Below, one piece after another: positions 19,988 through 28,327 of a stretch of 64,000 nucleotides of DNA. The stretch covers positions 1 through 64,000 of the forward strand of contig JAKSIO010000005.1 in assembly GCA_024398785.1 (NCBI GenBank), written 5' to 3'. Under the pieces are notes generated by a model. It had not been told where the DNA came from. It searched no databases and worked only from the letters and a program-made list of their open reading frames with translations. This stretch comes from Bacteroidaceae bacterium (GTDB lineage Bacteria > Bacteroidota > Bacteroidia > Bacteroidales > Bacteroidaceae). A program made the translations under genes and the position numbers. Numbering within the stretch: position 1 is the stretch's first letter; every line of letters begins with the position of its first letter.

Positions 19988-20803
19988 ATGCCGCAGGTAA
20001 TTGTTCTTTCTCTGATATTATTGGGCTCTATTGGTCTTATTGTAGGATTGATCCTGTTTTTTGTTTCAAAAGCTTTTGCTGTTGAAACAGACCAGCGTAT
20101 TGCACGCATAGAGTCTCTGTTGCCTAATGCAAATTGTGGCGGGTGTGGCCTTCCTGGTTGCAGCGCCTATGCTGCAAAAGCTGTTGAACAGGGAAGTCTT
20201 GACGGTCTTGTATGCAATGCTTGTACTGCAGAAAACCGTCAGTTGATTGCCTCTATTCTTGGTTCTGATGCTGAAATTCTTGATGAACAGGTTGCAGTTT
20301 TACGTTGCAACGGTACTTGCAGTAATCGTGTTGCATCTCAAGCAGAATATGATGGAACCAAGACCTGTGCCATAGCAAATATGTCCGGTGCCGGACAATG
20401 GTTATGCAGTTACGGTTGTCTGGGTTATGGTGATTGCACCAATGTATGCAGTTTTGGTGCCATTACAGTTGATGCAGAAAGCGGAGTAGCCTCTGTTAAC
20501 CCCGATGTATGTACAGGTTGTGGCGCTTGTGTCAAATCCTGTCCGCGTGGCCTGCTGATGCTTGCTCCAAAGACAAAACCGCAGAAACGTATTTGGGTGG
20601 CGTGTGCCAATCGCGATAAAGGACCTGTTGCAAGAAAGTCCTGTTCTGTTGCCTGCATTGGTTGCGGCAAATGTGCAAAGGATTGCTCTTTTAATGCAAT
20701 TACAATAAGTGATAATCTGGCGTGGATTAATCCTAAAAAGTGTTTCCTGTGCGGAAAATGCGTAGAGAATTGTCCCACAAAAGCTATTAAGTTGTTTGAG
20801 TAG
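19988..20803 (+). CDS. rnfB: Rnf complex subunit B, iron-sulfur electron carrier
   Basis: About 271 aa from the ATG at 19988; a TTG codon at 19973 is an unlikely alternative start. One N-terminal membrane helix is followed by the [4Fe-4S] domain CGGCGLPGC with downstream Cys residues. Then come three ferredoxin-like clusters: CTGCGACVKSCPRG, CIGCGKCAKDCSFNAI and CFLCGKCVENCPTKAI. RnfB passes electrons from reduced ferredoxin to the rest of the Na+/H+-translocating ferredoxin:NAD+ oxidoreductase in the inner membrane. rnfC begins 1 bp after it. Confidence 0.96.
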   Translation: MPQVIVLSLILLGSIGLIVGLILFFVSKAFAVETDQRIARIESLLPNANCGGCGLPGCSAYAAKAVEQGSLDGLVCNACTAENRQLIASILGSDAEILDEQVAVLRCNGTCSNRVASQAEYDGTKTCAIANMSGAGQWLCSYGCLGYGDCTNVCSFGAITVDAESGVASVNPDVCTGCGACVKSCPRGLLMLAPKTKPQKRIWVACANRDKGPVARKSCSVACIGCGKCAKDCSFNAITISDNLAWINPKKCFLCGKCVENCPTKAIKLFE

Positions 20804-20804
20804 T

Positions 20805-22151
20805 ATGTCAAGAACGTTCGCAATAGGCGGTGTAGATATTAAGGATTATAAGTTGTCCTGTAACAAGGCTATTGAGACCTTGCCAAGCCCTGCGTTAGCT
20901 TTTTTCCCTCTAAGTCAGCATATTGGTGCTCCGGCAGTTCCAGTTGTTGCAGTGGGGGATAGTGTCAAAGTAGGTACTTTGATTGCGCGTGGGGAATCTG
21001 TTATGAGTGCCAGCATTCACAGTTCCGTGTGTGGTGTAGTTAAGAAGATTGATGCAGTGCAGAGTGTTAACGGAACCAATGTTCCTGCAATTGTTATTGA
21101 GAGCAGTGGTGACGCGGAAGAGTGGGAATCTGAAATTGACCGTTCTGCTGATGTTATATCAGAATGCGCTCTTTCTGCTGAACAGATTGTTGACCGTATA
21201 AGAAATGCCGGTATTGTTGGACTTGGAGGTGCCTGTTTCCCTACTCATGTAAAACTTGTCCCGCCAAAGGATTGTAAGATAGATTCTCTGATAATCAATG
21301 GTGTTGAGTGCGAACCGTTCCTTACGGCAGATCACAGGCTTATGCTTGAGCATAGCGCCGAGATTGTTGTGGGAATAGAAATCCTGAAAAAGGCACTGGA
21401 TGTGAATATTGCCTATTTGGGCATTGAATCCAATAAAAAGGATGCAATCGTTTTATATGACAGATTGTTTTCCGGTCGTAAAGATATAAAGGTAGTAAAA
21501 CTTAAAAAGAAATATCCTCAAGGCGGTGAAAAACAGTTGATAGATGCTGTTCTGGGGCGTCGTGTTCCTAATCCGCCGGCTTTGCCTGCAAATGTTGGTG
21601 TTGTTGTTGAAAATGTTGCTACAGTATATGCTGTCTATCAGGCTGTACAGAAAAACCATCCTTTGATTGACCGTGTGGTGACCGTTTCAGGAACAGATGT
21701 CCAGAATCCATGCAATCTGTTGGTCAGACTTGGAACACCGGTTTCACAACTGATTGAAAAGGCTGGTGGAGTACCTCAGGATACCGCAAAAATTCTGCAT
21801 GGCGGGCCTATGATGGGTAAGGTAATTCAAAGTACCGATATTGCTGTAACCAAAGGTACAGGCGGAATTGTAATGCTCACCGTTGAGCAGTCAAAACGCA
21901 AACCTGAAATGAATTGTGTGCGTTGCGCCAAGTGTGTTGAGGCTTGCCCTATGGGTCTTGAACCGTATCTGCTTGCGCGTTGTGCAAAAGAACAGAATTG
22001 GGATTATGCCGCTGAATGCGGAATAATGTCCTGTATAGAGTGCGGTTGCTGTCAGTCCACATGTCCGTCAATGCGTCCGTTGCTGGATTGGGTGCGTTAT
22101 ACCAAGAGTAAGGTGGGTGCAATTATCCGTGAACGTAATAATAAGAAATAA
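20805..22151 (+). CDS. rnfC: Rnf complex subunit C, NADH-binding subunit
   Basis: About 448 aa from the ATG at 20805 (MSRTFAIGGVDIKDYK). It has the flavin/NADH-binding segment of the NuoF-like domain (GIVGLGGACFPTHVKL, LIINGVECEPFLTADHRLML), a SLBB-type middle region, and two C-terminal [4Fe-4S] motifs (CVRCAKCVEACPMGL and CIECGCCQSTCPS). It exchanges electrons with NAD(H). It is the third gene of a tightly packed operon. Confidence 0.96.
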   Translation: MSRTFAIGGVDIKDYKLSCNKAIETLPSPALAFFPLSQHIGAPAVPVVAVGDSVKVGTLIARGESVMSASIHSSVCGVVKKIDAVQSVNGTNVPAIVIESSGDAEEWESEIDRSADVISECALSAEQIVDRIRNAGIVGLGGACFPTHVKLVPPKDCKIDSLIINGVECEPFLTADHRLMLEHSAEIVVGIEILKKALDVNIAYLGIESNKKDAIVLYDRLFSGRKDIKVVKLKKKYPQGGEKQLIDAVLGRRVPNPPALPANVGVVVENVATVYAVYQAVQKNHPLIDRVVTVSGTDVQNPCNLLVRLGTPVSQLIEKAGGVPQDTAKILHGGPMMGKVIQSTDIAVTKGTGGIVMLTVEQSKRKPEMNCVRCAKCVEACPMGLEPYLLARCAKEQNWDYAAECGIMSCIECGCCQSTCPSMRPLLDWVRYTKSKVGAIIRERNNKK

Positions 22152-22152
22152 T

Positions 22153-23130
22153 ATGCCGCAAACAAAAATAATATCGCAAGCTCCGCATCTGCATAGAAAT
22201 ACTTCTGTTGTAAGGAGTATGACCTGTGTGCTGATTGCACTCATACCGGCATTTGCAGTAGCGGTATGTAATTTCGGAATTGGAGCATTGATTGTTACAG
22301 CAGTTTCTGTTGCTGCGTGCGTTCTTTTTGAATGGTTGGGTTGCAGATTTCTGCTGCATAAACCGTCTTCCATAAGCGATTTGTCAGCAGTTGTAACGGG
22401 TGTACTTTTAGCATTCAATCTTCCGTCCAACATGCCTGTTTATCAGATTATATTGGGAGCGGCTGTTGCAATAGGAATAGGAAAACTGACATTTGGAGGC
22501 ATTGGCAACAATCCTTTCAATCCTGCTCTTGTGGGACGTGTCTTTATGTTGATTTCTTTCCCCGGACGTATGACCAGTTGGCCACTGGCCGGTCAGTTTA
22601 CTGCTTATACCGATGCTGTAACCGGTGCAACTCCTTTGTATTACATAAAAGGTATGATTCAAGGTTATGGTGTAAATATGAATGATCTTCCACGCATAGA
22701 TGATATGCTGTTGGGTTCAATGCCGGGCTGTATAGGAGAAGTTTCGGCAGTTGCACTGGTTTTGGGTCTTGTAATTCTGCTGGCAACACGTACAATCACA
22801 TGGCATATTCCTGTATCTGTTATAGGAACTGTGGCTGTAATCTCTACAGCATTATATTTTATCAATCCGGATTTGTTTATCAATCCTGTTTATCATCTTT
22901 TAAGTGGAGGTCTGCTGCTTGGATCCATATTTATGGCTACGGATTATACAACCAGTCCTATGACGCATAAAGGTATGGTTATCTATGGTATAGGTATTGG
23001 ATGTCTTACAATGGTGATACGTCTGTTCGGTTCATATCCTGAAGGAATGTCTTTTGCCATTCTGATTATGAATGCATTTGTTCCTCTGATAGACAAAGGT
23101 GTGCATTCAAAACGTTTTTCAAAGATTTAA
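22153..23130 (+). CDS. rnfD: Rnf complex subunit D, membrane flavoprotein
   Basis: About 325 aa from the ATG at 22153 (MPQTKIISQAPHLHR), 1 bp after rnfC. It is a polytopic NqrB/RnfD-type membrane protein with about nine helices. It carries the flavin-attachment context TDAVTGATPL near residue 155, where FMN is covalently bound to the Thr in family members. It is part of the ion-translocating core. Confidence 0.96.
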   Translation: MPQTKIISQAPHLHRNTSVVRSMTCVLIALIPAFAVAVCNFGIGALIVTAVSVAACVLFEWLGCRFLLHKPSSISDLSAVVTGVLLAFNLPSNMPVYQIILGAAVAIGIGKLTFGGIGNNPFNPALVGRVFMLISFPGRMTSWPLAGQFTAYTDAVTGATPLYYIKGMIQGYGVNMNDLPRIDDMLLGSMPGCIGEVSAVALVLGLVILLATRTITWHIPVSVIGTVAVISTALYFINPDLFINPVYHLLSGGLLLGSIFMATDYTTSPMTHKGMVIYGIGIGCLTMVIRLFGSYPEGMSFAILIMNAFVPLIDKGVHSKRFSKI

Positions 23131-23143
23131 CTTTGCCTTGATT

Positions 23144-23935
23144 ATGAAAAAACTTAAATCCGGTTTTTGGGAAATGGTGCTGAGTCTGACTCTCATTTCT
23201 GCATTAGTGGCAATCATGCTTGGATTTTCATATATCAAGACCAGTGTGCTTGTTTCAGACCTGGCTGAGAAGAACCGTAGGGATGGTATTCTTGAGGTTG
23301 TGGTTCCGAACAATATTAATTCATCTGATTATTTTATTGGCGAGTCTGAACTGATTGATGAGTCAACTTTGTATAATGTGTACGCTATTTCAGATTCATC
23401 TTTGGTTGGAACTGCTGTTGTAAGTTCCGATAACGGCTTTGGAGGAAATCTTACAATAATGTTCGGTTTTGACACAACAGGTGTAATTACCGGATACAAG
23501 GTTCTGGAACATTCAGAGACTCCCGGTCTTGGAGCGCAGGTAACCGATTGGTTCAAGAGAGGAACTGGGGTAAGTTCAAGTGGCGGTTATTCTTATGAAC
23601 GCAAAAAGACTGTTATGAATTTCCTGTTTGGTAAATTTGCCGCCAGCGCTCATAATATCATTGGTCTTGACATGAGTGCGGGAAAAGCATCTCTTTCCAA
23701 GGACGGAGGAACGATTGATGCTATTACGGCCTCAACCATTACCAGCCGCGCATTCATGCGTGCTCTAAAGAAGAGTTACTCTGCCGTTAATCCCAATGCT
23801 GCGGTTGACGCTGCAACTGGTGCAACAGGAAGTGCTGCCGATGCCGAAACCGGTGCCACAACGGTTGCTTCTGATGATTCTGCCCAGCAGCCTACTCTTA
23901 CATTTGAAAGAAAAAAACGTTTTCTGCGTAGATAA
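23144..23935 (+). CDS. rnfG: Rnf complex subunit G, FMN-binding subunit with extended C-terminus
   Basis: About 263 aa from the ATG at 23144 (MKKLKSGFWEMVL). There is one N-terminal membrane helix, then a periplasmic FMN-binding domain with HSETPGLGAQV and the flavinylation motif DAITASTITS, where Thr carries FMN. Beyond the usual end it has a ~45-residue Ala/Thr/Asp-rich tail containing ATGATGSAADAETGATT and ending with FERKKRFLRR. This low-complexity tail is longer than in the standard RnfG. Confidence 0.94.
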   Translation: MKKLKSGFWEMVLSLTLISALVAIMLGFSYIKTSVLVSDLAEKNRRDGILEVVVPNNINSSDYFIGESELIDESTLYNVYAISDSSLVGTAVVSSDNGFGGNLTIMFGFDTTGVITGYKVLEHSETPGLGAQVTDWFKRGTGVSSSGGYSYERKKTVMNFLFGKFAASAHNIIGLDMSAGKASLSKDGGTIDAITASTITSRAFMRALKKSYSAVNPNAAVDAATGATGSAADAETGATTVASDDSAQQPTLTFERKKRFLRR

Positions 23936-23952
23936 TCATATTTTCTGAAGAC

Positions 23953-24540
23953 ATGAATAAGTATATCAAGATATTTACGGATGGCGTTATAAATAACAAT
24001 CCTACATTTGTGCTTTTGCTTGGAATGTGTCCTACGCTGGCCACAACAACATCGGCATTGAATGGCCTTGGCATGGGACTTGCAACAATGTTTGTGCTGA
24101 TTTTTTCCAATGTTTTTATTTCGCTTTTGAAGAATCTTATTCCTGACGGAGTGCGTATTCCGTGTTATATAGTGTTGATAGCAACGTTTGTAACTGTCTT
24201 ACAGATGCTTATGCAGGCTTATGTGCCCGCTTTGTATGAGACATTGGGATTGTTTATTCCGCTGATTGTTGTGAACTGCATCATCCTTGGCCGCGCCGAG
24301 GCTTTTGCAGCAAAAAATAATCCTTTTGCGTCTTTTATGGACGGATTGGGAACCGGACTGGGATTTACTCTGGCACTGACGCTACTTGGATTTATACGTG
24401 AATTGTTGGGTAAGGGTTCTGTACTGGGACATGTTATACTGCCTGGGCAGACAAATATCCTGGTGTTTGTGCTTGCACCTGGTGCATTTATTACGTTAGG
24501 CTTGCTTATTGCCGTTGTTAATTCAGTCAGGAATAAATAA
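23953..24540 (+). CDS. rnfE: Rnf complex subunit E
   Basis: A 195-aa integral membrane protein with six predicted helices. It has the paired motifs shared by RnfE/RnfA and NqrD/NqrE (NPTFVLLLGMCPTLA near the start, VNCIILGRAEAFA in the middle). It forms, with RnfA, the pseudo-symmetric membrane core that holds a [2Fe-2S] cluster. Fifth subunit gene of the operon. Confidence 0.95.
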   Translation: MNKYIKIFTDGVINNNPTFVLLLGMCPTLATTTSALNGLGMGLATMFVLIFSNVFISLLKNLIPDGVRIPCYIVLIATFVTVLQMLMQAYVPALYETLGLFIPLIVVNCIILGRAEAFAAKNNPFASFMDGLGTGLGFTLALTLLGFIRELLGKGSVLGHVILPGQTNILVFVLAPGAFITLGLLIAVVNSVRNK

Positions 24541-24552
24541 TTATAAAAAAGT

Positions 24553-25170
24553 ATGGCTTACCTCCTTATATTCATATCGGCAATTTTTGTAAACAATATT
24601 GTTTTGTCGCAATTTTTAGGAATCTGTCCGTTCCTTGGGGTTTCAAAGAAAATTTCCACTGCGTTGGGAATGGGCGTTGCAGTTGCCTTTGTTCTTGTTA
24701 TTTCCGTAATCGCTACATATACTCTGCAGCACTATGTTCTTATTCCTCTTCATGTGGAATTTCTGCAGACTATTTGTTTTATTCTTGTGATAGCCGGTCT
24801 GGTACAGATGATTGAGATTGTGATAAAAAAGATTTCACCGGTACTTTACCAGGCTTTGGGCATTTTCTTGCCGCTTATCACTACAAACTGCTGTGTGCTT
24901 GGTGTTTCTTTATTGGTTGCAAACGGCACATATCAGGCACAGGGTGCTGAATTGAATCTGCTGACAGGTGTTGTCTATGCTTTCGCTACTGCAATAGGTT
25001 TTGCTTTGGCTCTTGTGATTTTTGCAGGTATACGTGAGCGTCTCCAGAGTGTGGATATTCCAAAGAATATGCGCGGTATGGCAATAGCGTTGATTACTGC
25101 CGGTCTGCTTGCTATGGCTTTTATGGGCTTCAACGGTGTCGATGCCGGCATCGCTGCTCTTATCAAGTGA
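24553..25170 (+). CDS. rnfA: Rnf complex subunit A
   Basis: A 205-aa six-helix membrane protein and paralogue of RnfE, with NNIVLSQFLGICPFLGVS near the N-terminus and TTNCCVLGVSLL in the middle. These hold the Cys residues that ligate the inter-subunit [2Fe-2S] centre in known structures. It is the last gene of the operon; the convergent ispE stop follows directly at 25171. Confidence 0.95.
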   Translation: MAYLLIFISAIFVNNIVLSQFLGICPFLGVSKKISTALGMGVAVAFVLVISVIATYTLQHYVLIPLHVEFLQTICFILVIAGLVQMIEIVIKKISPVLYQALGIFLPLITTNCCVLGVSLLVANGTYQAQGAELNLLTGVVYAFATAIGFALALVIFAGIRERLQSVDIPKNMRGMAIALITAGLLAMAFMGFNGVDAGIAALIK

Positions 25171-25983
25171 TTAGAACAATTCGCGCTCTTTATAGTACAG
25201 TCCTGGGAACTGTTCCTGAATATTTACGTTCTTTTTATTGAAAATGCCGTATATTGCGCTTCCTGATCCTGTCATGGATGCATATACTGCACCTGCATCG
25301 TACAGTCTCTGCTTGATGTCCGCCAGTATTGGGTATTGCTCAAAGGCGAATTCTTCAAAGTCGTTTACCAGTTTGTCTTTCCATTCGTACAACGGACGCT
25401 GAACTATCTGTAATGGAGAGTACTCAGACTTATGCGGTGTAATGTGGCTGTATGCCTGTGCTGTATTTATGCTTACTGCCGGTTTGATAATTACAATGGT
25501 GAATCCTGCCAGTGAGAAACTGACGGGCTGCAGTATGTTGCCTATGCCTGTAGCAAATGCAGGTTTGGATTCTATAAAGAATGCACAGTCGGCACCGAGC
25601 GCTGATGCGTAACGCTGGCGCGCAACGCTTGTAAGACGCAACCCGAAACGGCGGTTGAGCAGGTTGATCATGGCGGCGGCATCGGAAGACCCTCCACCCA
25701 TACCAGCCCCGCTCGGAATCTGCTTGTGCAGGCGGATAGCAAGTGGCGGCAGCTCAAAATCCTGAGCCATAAGATTATAGGCCTTGACAACTATGTTGTC
25801 TTGTTCGTTGCAGTCAATAGCGTTTCCTGTTATGAACAGGTGTGTCTCTTTATGTACACTGATTGACAGACTGTCCTGAATATTGATGGGGTAGAACACT
25901 GTTTCCAGATTATGGTAACCGTCTGCTCTTTTTTCAGTAATATTCAGTCCCAAATTGATTTTTGCCACAGGATATTGTATCAT
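25171..25983 (-). CDS. ispE: 4-diphosphocytidyl-2-C-methyl-D-erythritol kinase
   Basis: 270 aa from the ATG at 25983; the TTG at 25989 is an unlikely start. It is a GHMP-superfamily kinase with PVAKINLGLNI at the N-terminus and the ATP-binding loop IPSGAGMGGGSSDAAA. A C-terminal GSGSAIYGIF motif completes the fold. It phosphorylates CDP-methylerythritol in the MEP pathway for isoprenoids. It lies 19 bp downstream of dnaB on the same strand and ends directly against rnfA. Confidence 0.96.
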   Translation of the reverse strand: MIQYPVAKINLGLNITEKRADGYHNLETVFYPINIQDSLSISVHKETHLFITGNAIDCNEQDNIVVKAYNLMAQDFELPPLAIRLHKQIPSGAGMGGGSSDAAAMINLLNRRFGLRLTSVARQRYASALGADCAFFIESKPAFATGIGNILQPVSFSLAGFTIVIIKPAVSINTAQAYSHITPHKSEYSPLQIVQRPLYEWKDKLVNDFEEFAFEQYPILADIKQRLYDAGAVYASMTGSGSAIYGIFNKKNVNIQEQFPGLYYKERELF

Positions 25984-26002
25984 AGCCAAATCTGTTTAAG
26001 TT

Positions 26003-27529
26003 TCAGAACTCCACGGGTCTTGGAGCAAAATTTTCGTTAATAGGGTCAATAGGTGCATTTGTTTCTATTGTAGCGGCCTGCTGGTCGGAATTGTCCTGAT
26101 TCTTTTTGTTGATTTTTGACTTTACTGTACGTGAATAGTCAAGATTGTCAAAAGTGGCAAAATTCTGATGAAAAGCCAGGCGCACATCGCCGGTACTACC
26201 GTTACGGTGCTTTGCAATAATTATTTCGGCAACACCATGCATGTCGTTTCCGTGATTGTCTTCGTATATCTGGTAGTATTCAGGACGGTGAATCAAACAT
26301 ACTATATCGGCATCCTGCTCAATGGAACCGGATTCACGCAGGTCACTCAACTGAGGACGTTTGCCATCATAGCCTTCGCGGCCTTCAACGTTACGGTTTA
26401 ACTGACTGAGTGCGATGATTGGAATCTCCAGCTCTTTTGCCAGTGCTTTCAGACTGCGCGATATAATGCTGATTTCTTCCTGACGGTTGCTGTTGCGCAT
26501 ACCGCTGCTCATAAGTTGCAGGTAGTCAATAATTATAAGCTCAACTTTGTGGTCGTTGCGCATCTTAAGAGCTTTTGCCCGCAGTGACCCTATGGTAAGG
26601 CCTTCGGTCTGGTCCAGAAAAATGGGGGCATCACGCAGCAGGTTGATTTTTGCATCAAGCATTTCCCATTCGTTGCGTGCCAGGTTTCCTTTGCGCAACT
26701 TTTCTCCGCTTATTTCACATACATTTGAGATGAGACGGTTTACCAGTTGCACGTTGGACATTTCAAGAGAGAACATGGCTACCGGTTTCTGGAAACGTAC
26801 CGCTATATTTGCCAGCATGGATAGTGAGAATGCTGTTTTTCCCATAGCCGGACGTGCCGCAATGATAATCAAGTCGGATTTCTGCCAGCCGTTTGTGACT
26901 TCGTCCAACTTTGTGAATCCTGTTGCAAGTCCGCTCATCTGTCCATGATTGTTGGCAAGTTCGTTCAATCTTGCCATGGCGCGGTCCAGTACCGGATTTA
27001 TATGCTCGTATTCTTTCTTTGAATTCTGCTCTGCAATTTTGTACAGACGGCTCTGTGTATCCTGGATGGTGTCATCAATTGCGCAGGTTTCGTCAAATGC
27101 TTTTGACTGTATGTCTCCTGCAAGTGTTATCAGGCGGCGTGCTTTTGATTTCTGCTGTATTATTGCAGCGTGTGATTCGATATGTGCAGCCGATGCCACC
27201 TGTCCTGCCAGTCTTGACAGGTAACCTATGCCTCCCGCTTCCTGCAGGTTGCCGTCAGAGAGTAACTGTTCCTTTACTGTCAGAATATCAACAGGTTGCT
27301 GCTTGGAGACAAGTTTGCTGATGGCTGAAAATATATACTGATTCTTTCTGTCATAGAAGGAATCTTCAGTAAGCGTGTCACTGACTTTGTGGAATGCTTC
27401 TTCGTCCACCATCATTGCTCCCAGCACAGCCTCTTCAAGGTCTGTGGCCTGCGGAGGCAGGTGGTTAAGCAAACCCATTTCTTCCTGATCCGCTGTACTC
27501 TTTGCTCTTCTTTTACTATAGGTTTCCAT
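26003..27529 (-). CDS. dnaB: Replicative DNA helicase DnaB
   Basis: 508 aa from the ATG at 27529 (METYSKRRAKS); the frame extends to 27598 but the upstream part looks non-coding. The N-terminal domain has PPQATDLEEAVLGAMM. The RecA-like motor carries the Walker A IIIAARPAMGKTAFSL, the Walker B VELIIIDYLQLM, and the arginine-finger region RLAFHQNFATFDNL. It unwinds DNA at the replication fork as a hexamer. No intein insertion is present. Confidence 0.96.
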   Translation of the reverse strand: METYSKRRAKSTADQEEMGLLNHLPPQATDLEEAVLGAMMVDEEAFHKVSDTLTEDSFYDRKNQYIFSAISKLVSKQQPVDILTVKEQLLSDGNLQEAGGIGYLSRLAGQVASAAHIESHAAIIQQKSKARRLITLAGDIQSKAFDETCAIDDTIQDTQSRLYKIAEQNSKKEYEHINPVLDRAMARLNELANNHGQMSGLATGFTKLDEVTNGWQKSDLIIIAARPAMGKTAFSLSMLANIAVRFQKPVAMFSLEMSNVQLVNRLISNVCEISGEKLRKGNLARNEWEMLDAKINLLRDAPIFLDQTEGLTIGSLRAKALKMRNDHKVELIIIDYLQLMSSGMRNSNRQEEISIISRSLKALAKELEIPIIALSQLNRNVEGREGYDGKRPQLSDLRESGSIEQDADIVCLIHRPEYYQIYEDNHGNDMHGVAEIIIAKHRNGSTGDVRLAFHQNFATFDNLDYSRTVKSKINKKNQDNSDQQAATIETNAPIDPINENFAPRPVEF

Positions 27530-27672
27530 ATTACGCTCCGTAAAGGTAGTGCTTATGTTTTTATTTTTATCATGATATGCAGTTTTATTTTTCAACACGT
27601 TTTCAACAAAAACAGCCAGTTGCCGGGCATAGCCGGCAGACTGACTGTCTTATTCCTGTCAAATGGATTCTA

Positions 27673-28212
27673 TCAGAAATTGTCAACGTGTACCTCAAAA
27701 TAGGATTGCGGATGGTTGCATGTAGGACATACCTGCGGAGCTTTTGTGCCTACAACAATGTGACCGCAGTTACGGCATTCCCAAATCTTGACTTCTGATT
27801 TTTCAAATACCTGTGCAGTTTCTATGTTTTTGAGCAGGGCGCGGTAGCGTTCCTCGTGACGTTTTTCAATGGCGGCTACAAGGCGGAAACGTACGGCAAG
27901 AGCCTTGAAACCCTCTTCTTCTGCTGTTTTAGCAAAATTTTCGTACATGTCTGTCCATTCATAGTTTTCACCTTCAGCGGCTGCAAGTAGATTCTGAGGA
28001 GTATCACCAAGTTCATTAAGCTCCTTGAACCAAAGTTTGGCATGTTCCTTTTCATTGTTGGCAGTTGCCTCGAATAATGCAGCAATCTGTTCATAACCCT
28101 CTTTTTTTGCAACTGACGCAAAGTAGGTGTATTTGTTACGAGCCTGACTTTCGCCTGCAAATGCGGCCTGCAAATTTTTCTCAGTTTGCGTTCCTTTGTA
28201 CTTGTTTTCCAT
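27673..28212 (-). CDS. rbr: Rubrerythrin
   Basis: A 179-aa non-haem di-iron peroxidase. The N-terminal four-helix bundle has the metal-binding [18 protein letters not shown] and EKEHAKLWF segments and the second pair [12 protein letters not shown] and IEKRHEERY. The C-terminal rubredoxin domain has [10 protein letters not shown] and [11 protein letters not shown]. It reduces hydrogen peroxide in anaerobes. All iron ligands are present. Confidence 0.97.
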   Translation of the reverse strand: MENKYKGTQTEKNLQAAFAGESQARNKYTYFASVAKKEGYEQIAALFEATANNEKEHAKLWFKELNELGDTPQNLLAAAEGENYEWTDMYENFAKTAEEEGFKALAVRFRLVAAIEKRHEERYRALLKNIETAQVFEKSEVKIWECRNCGHIVVGTKAPQVCPTCNHPQSYFEVHVDNF

Positions 28213-28274
28213 ATTGCTATTGTTTATTAAAATGTTTTATGCGAATATATAAATAAAATTCTATATAAATGTAT

Positions 28275-28282
28275 TAACTTTG
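28275..28282 (+). promoter_or_regulatory. -7 box for pheT
   Basis: TAACTTTG lies 45 bp upstream of the pheT ATG at 28328. No clear TTTG element is seen 19-20 bp upstream. Confidence 0.45.
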
Positions 28283-28327
28283 CAATTTCAAAATAAAATG
28301 TTTATCAGATAGTAAAACTACAGATAT

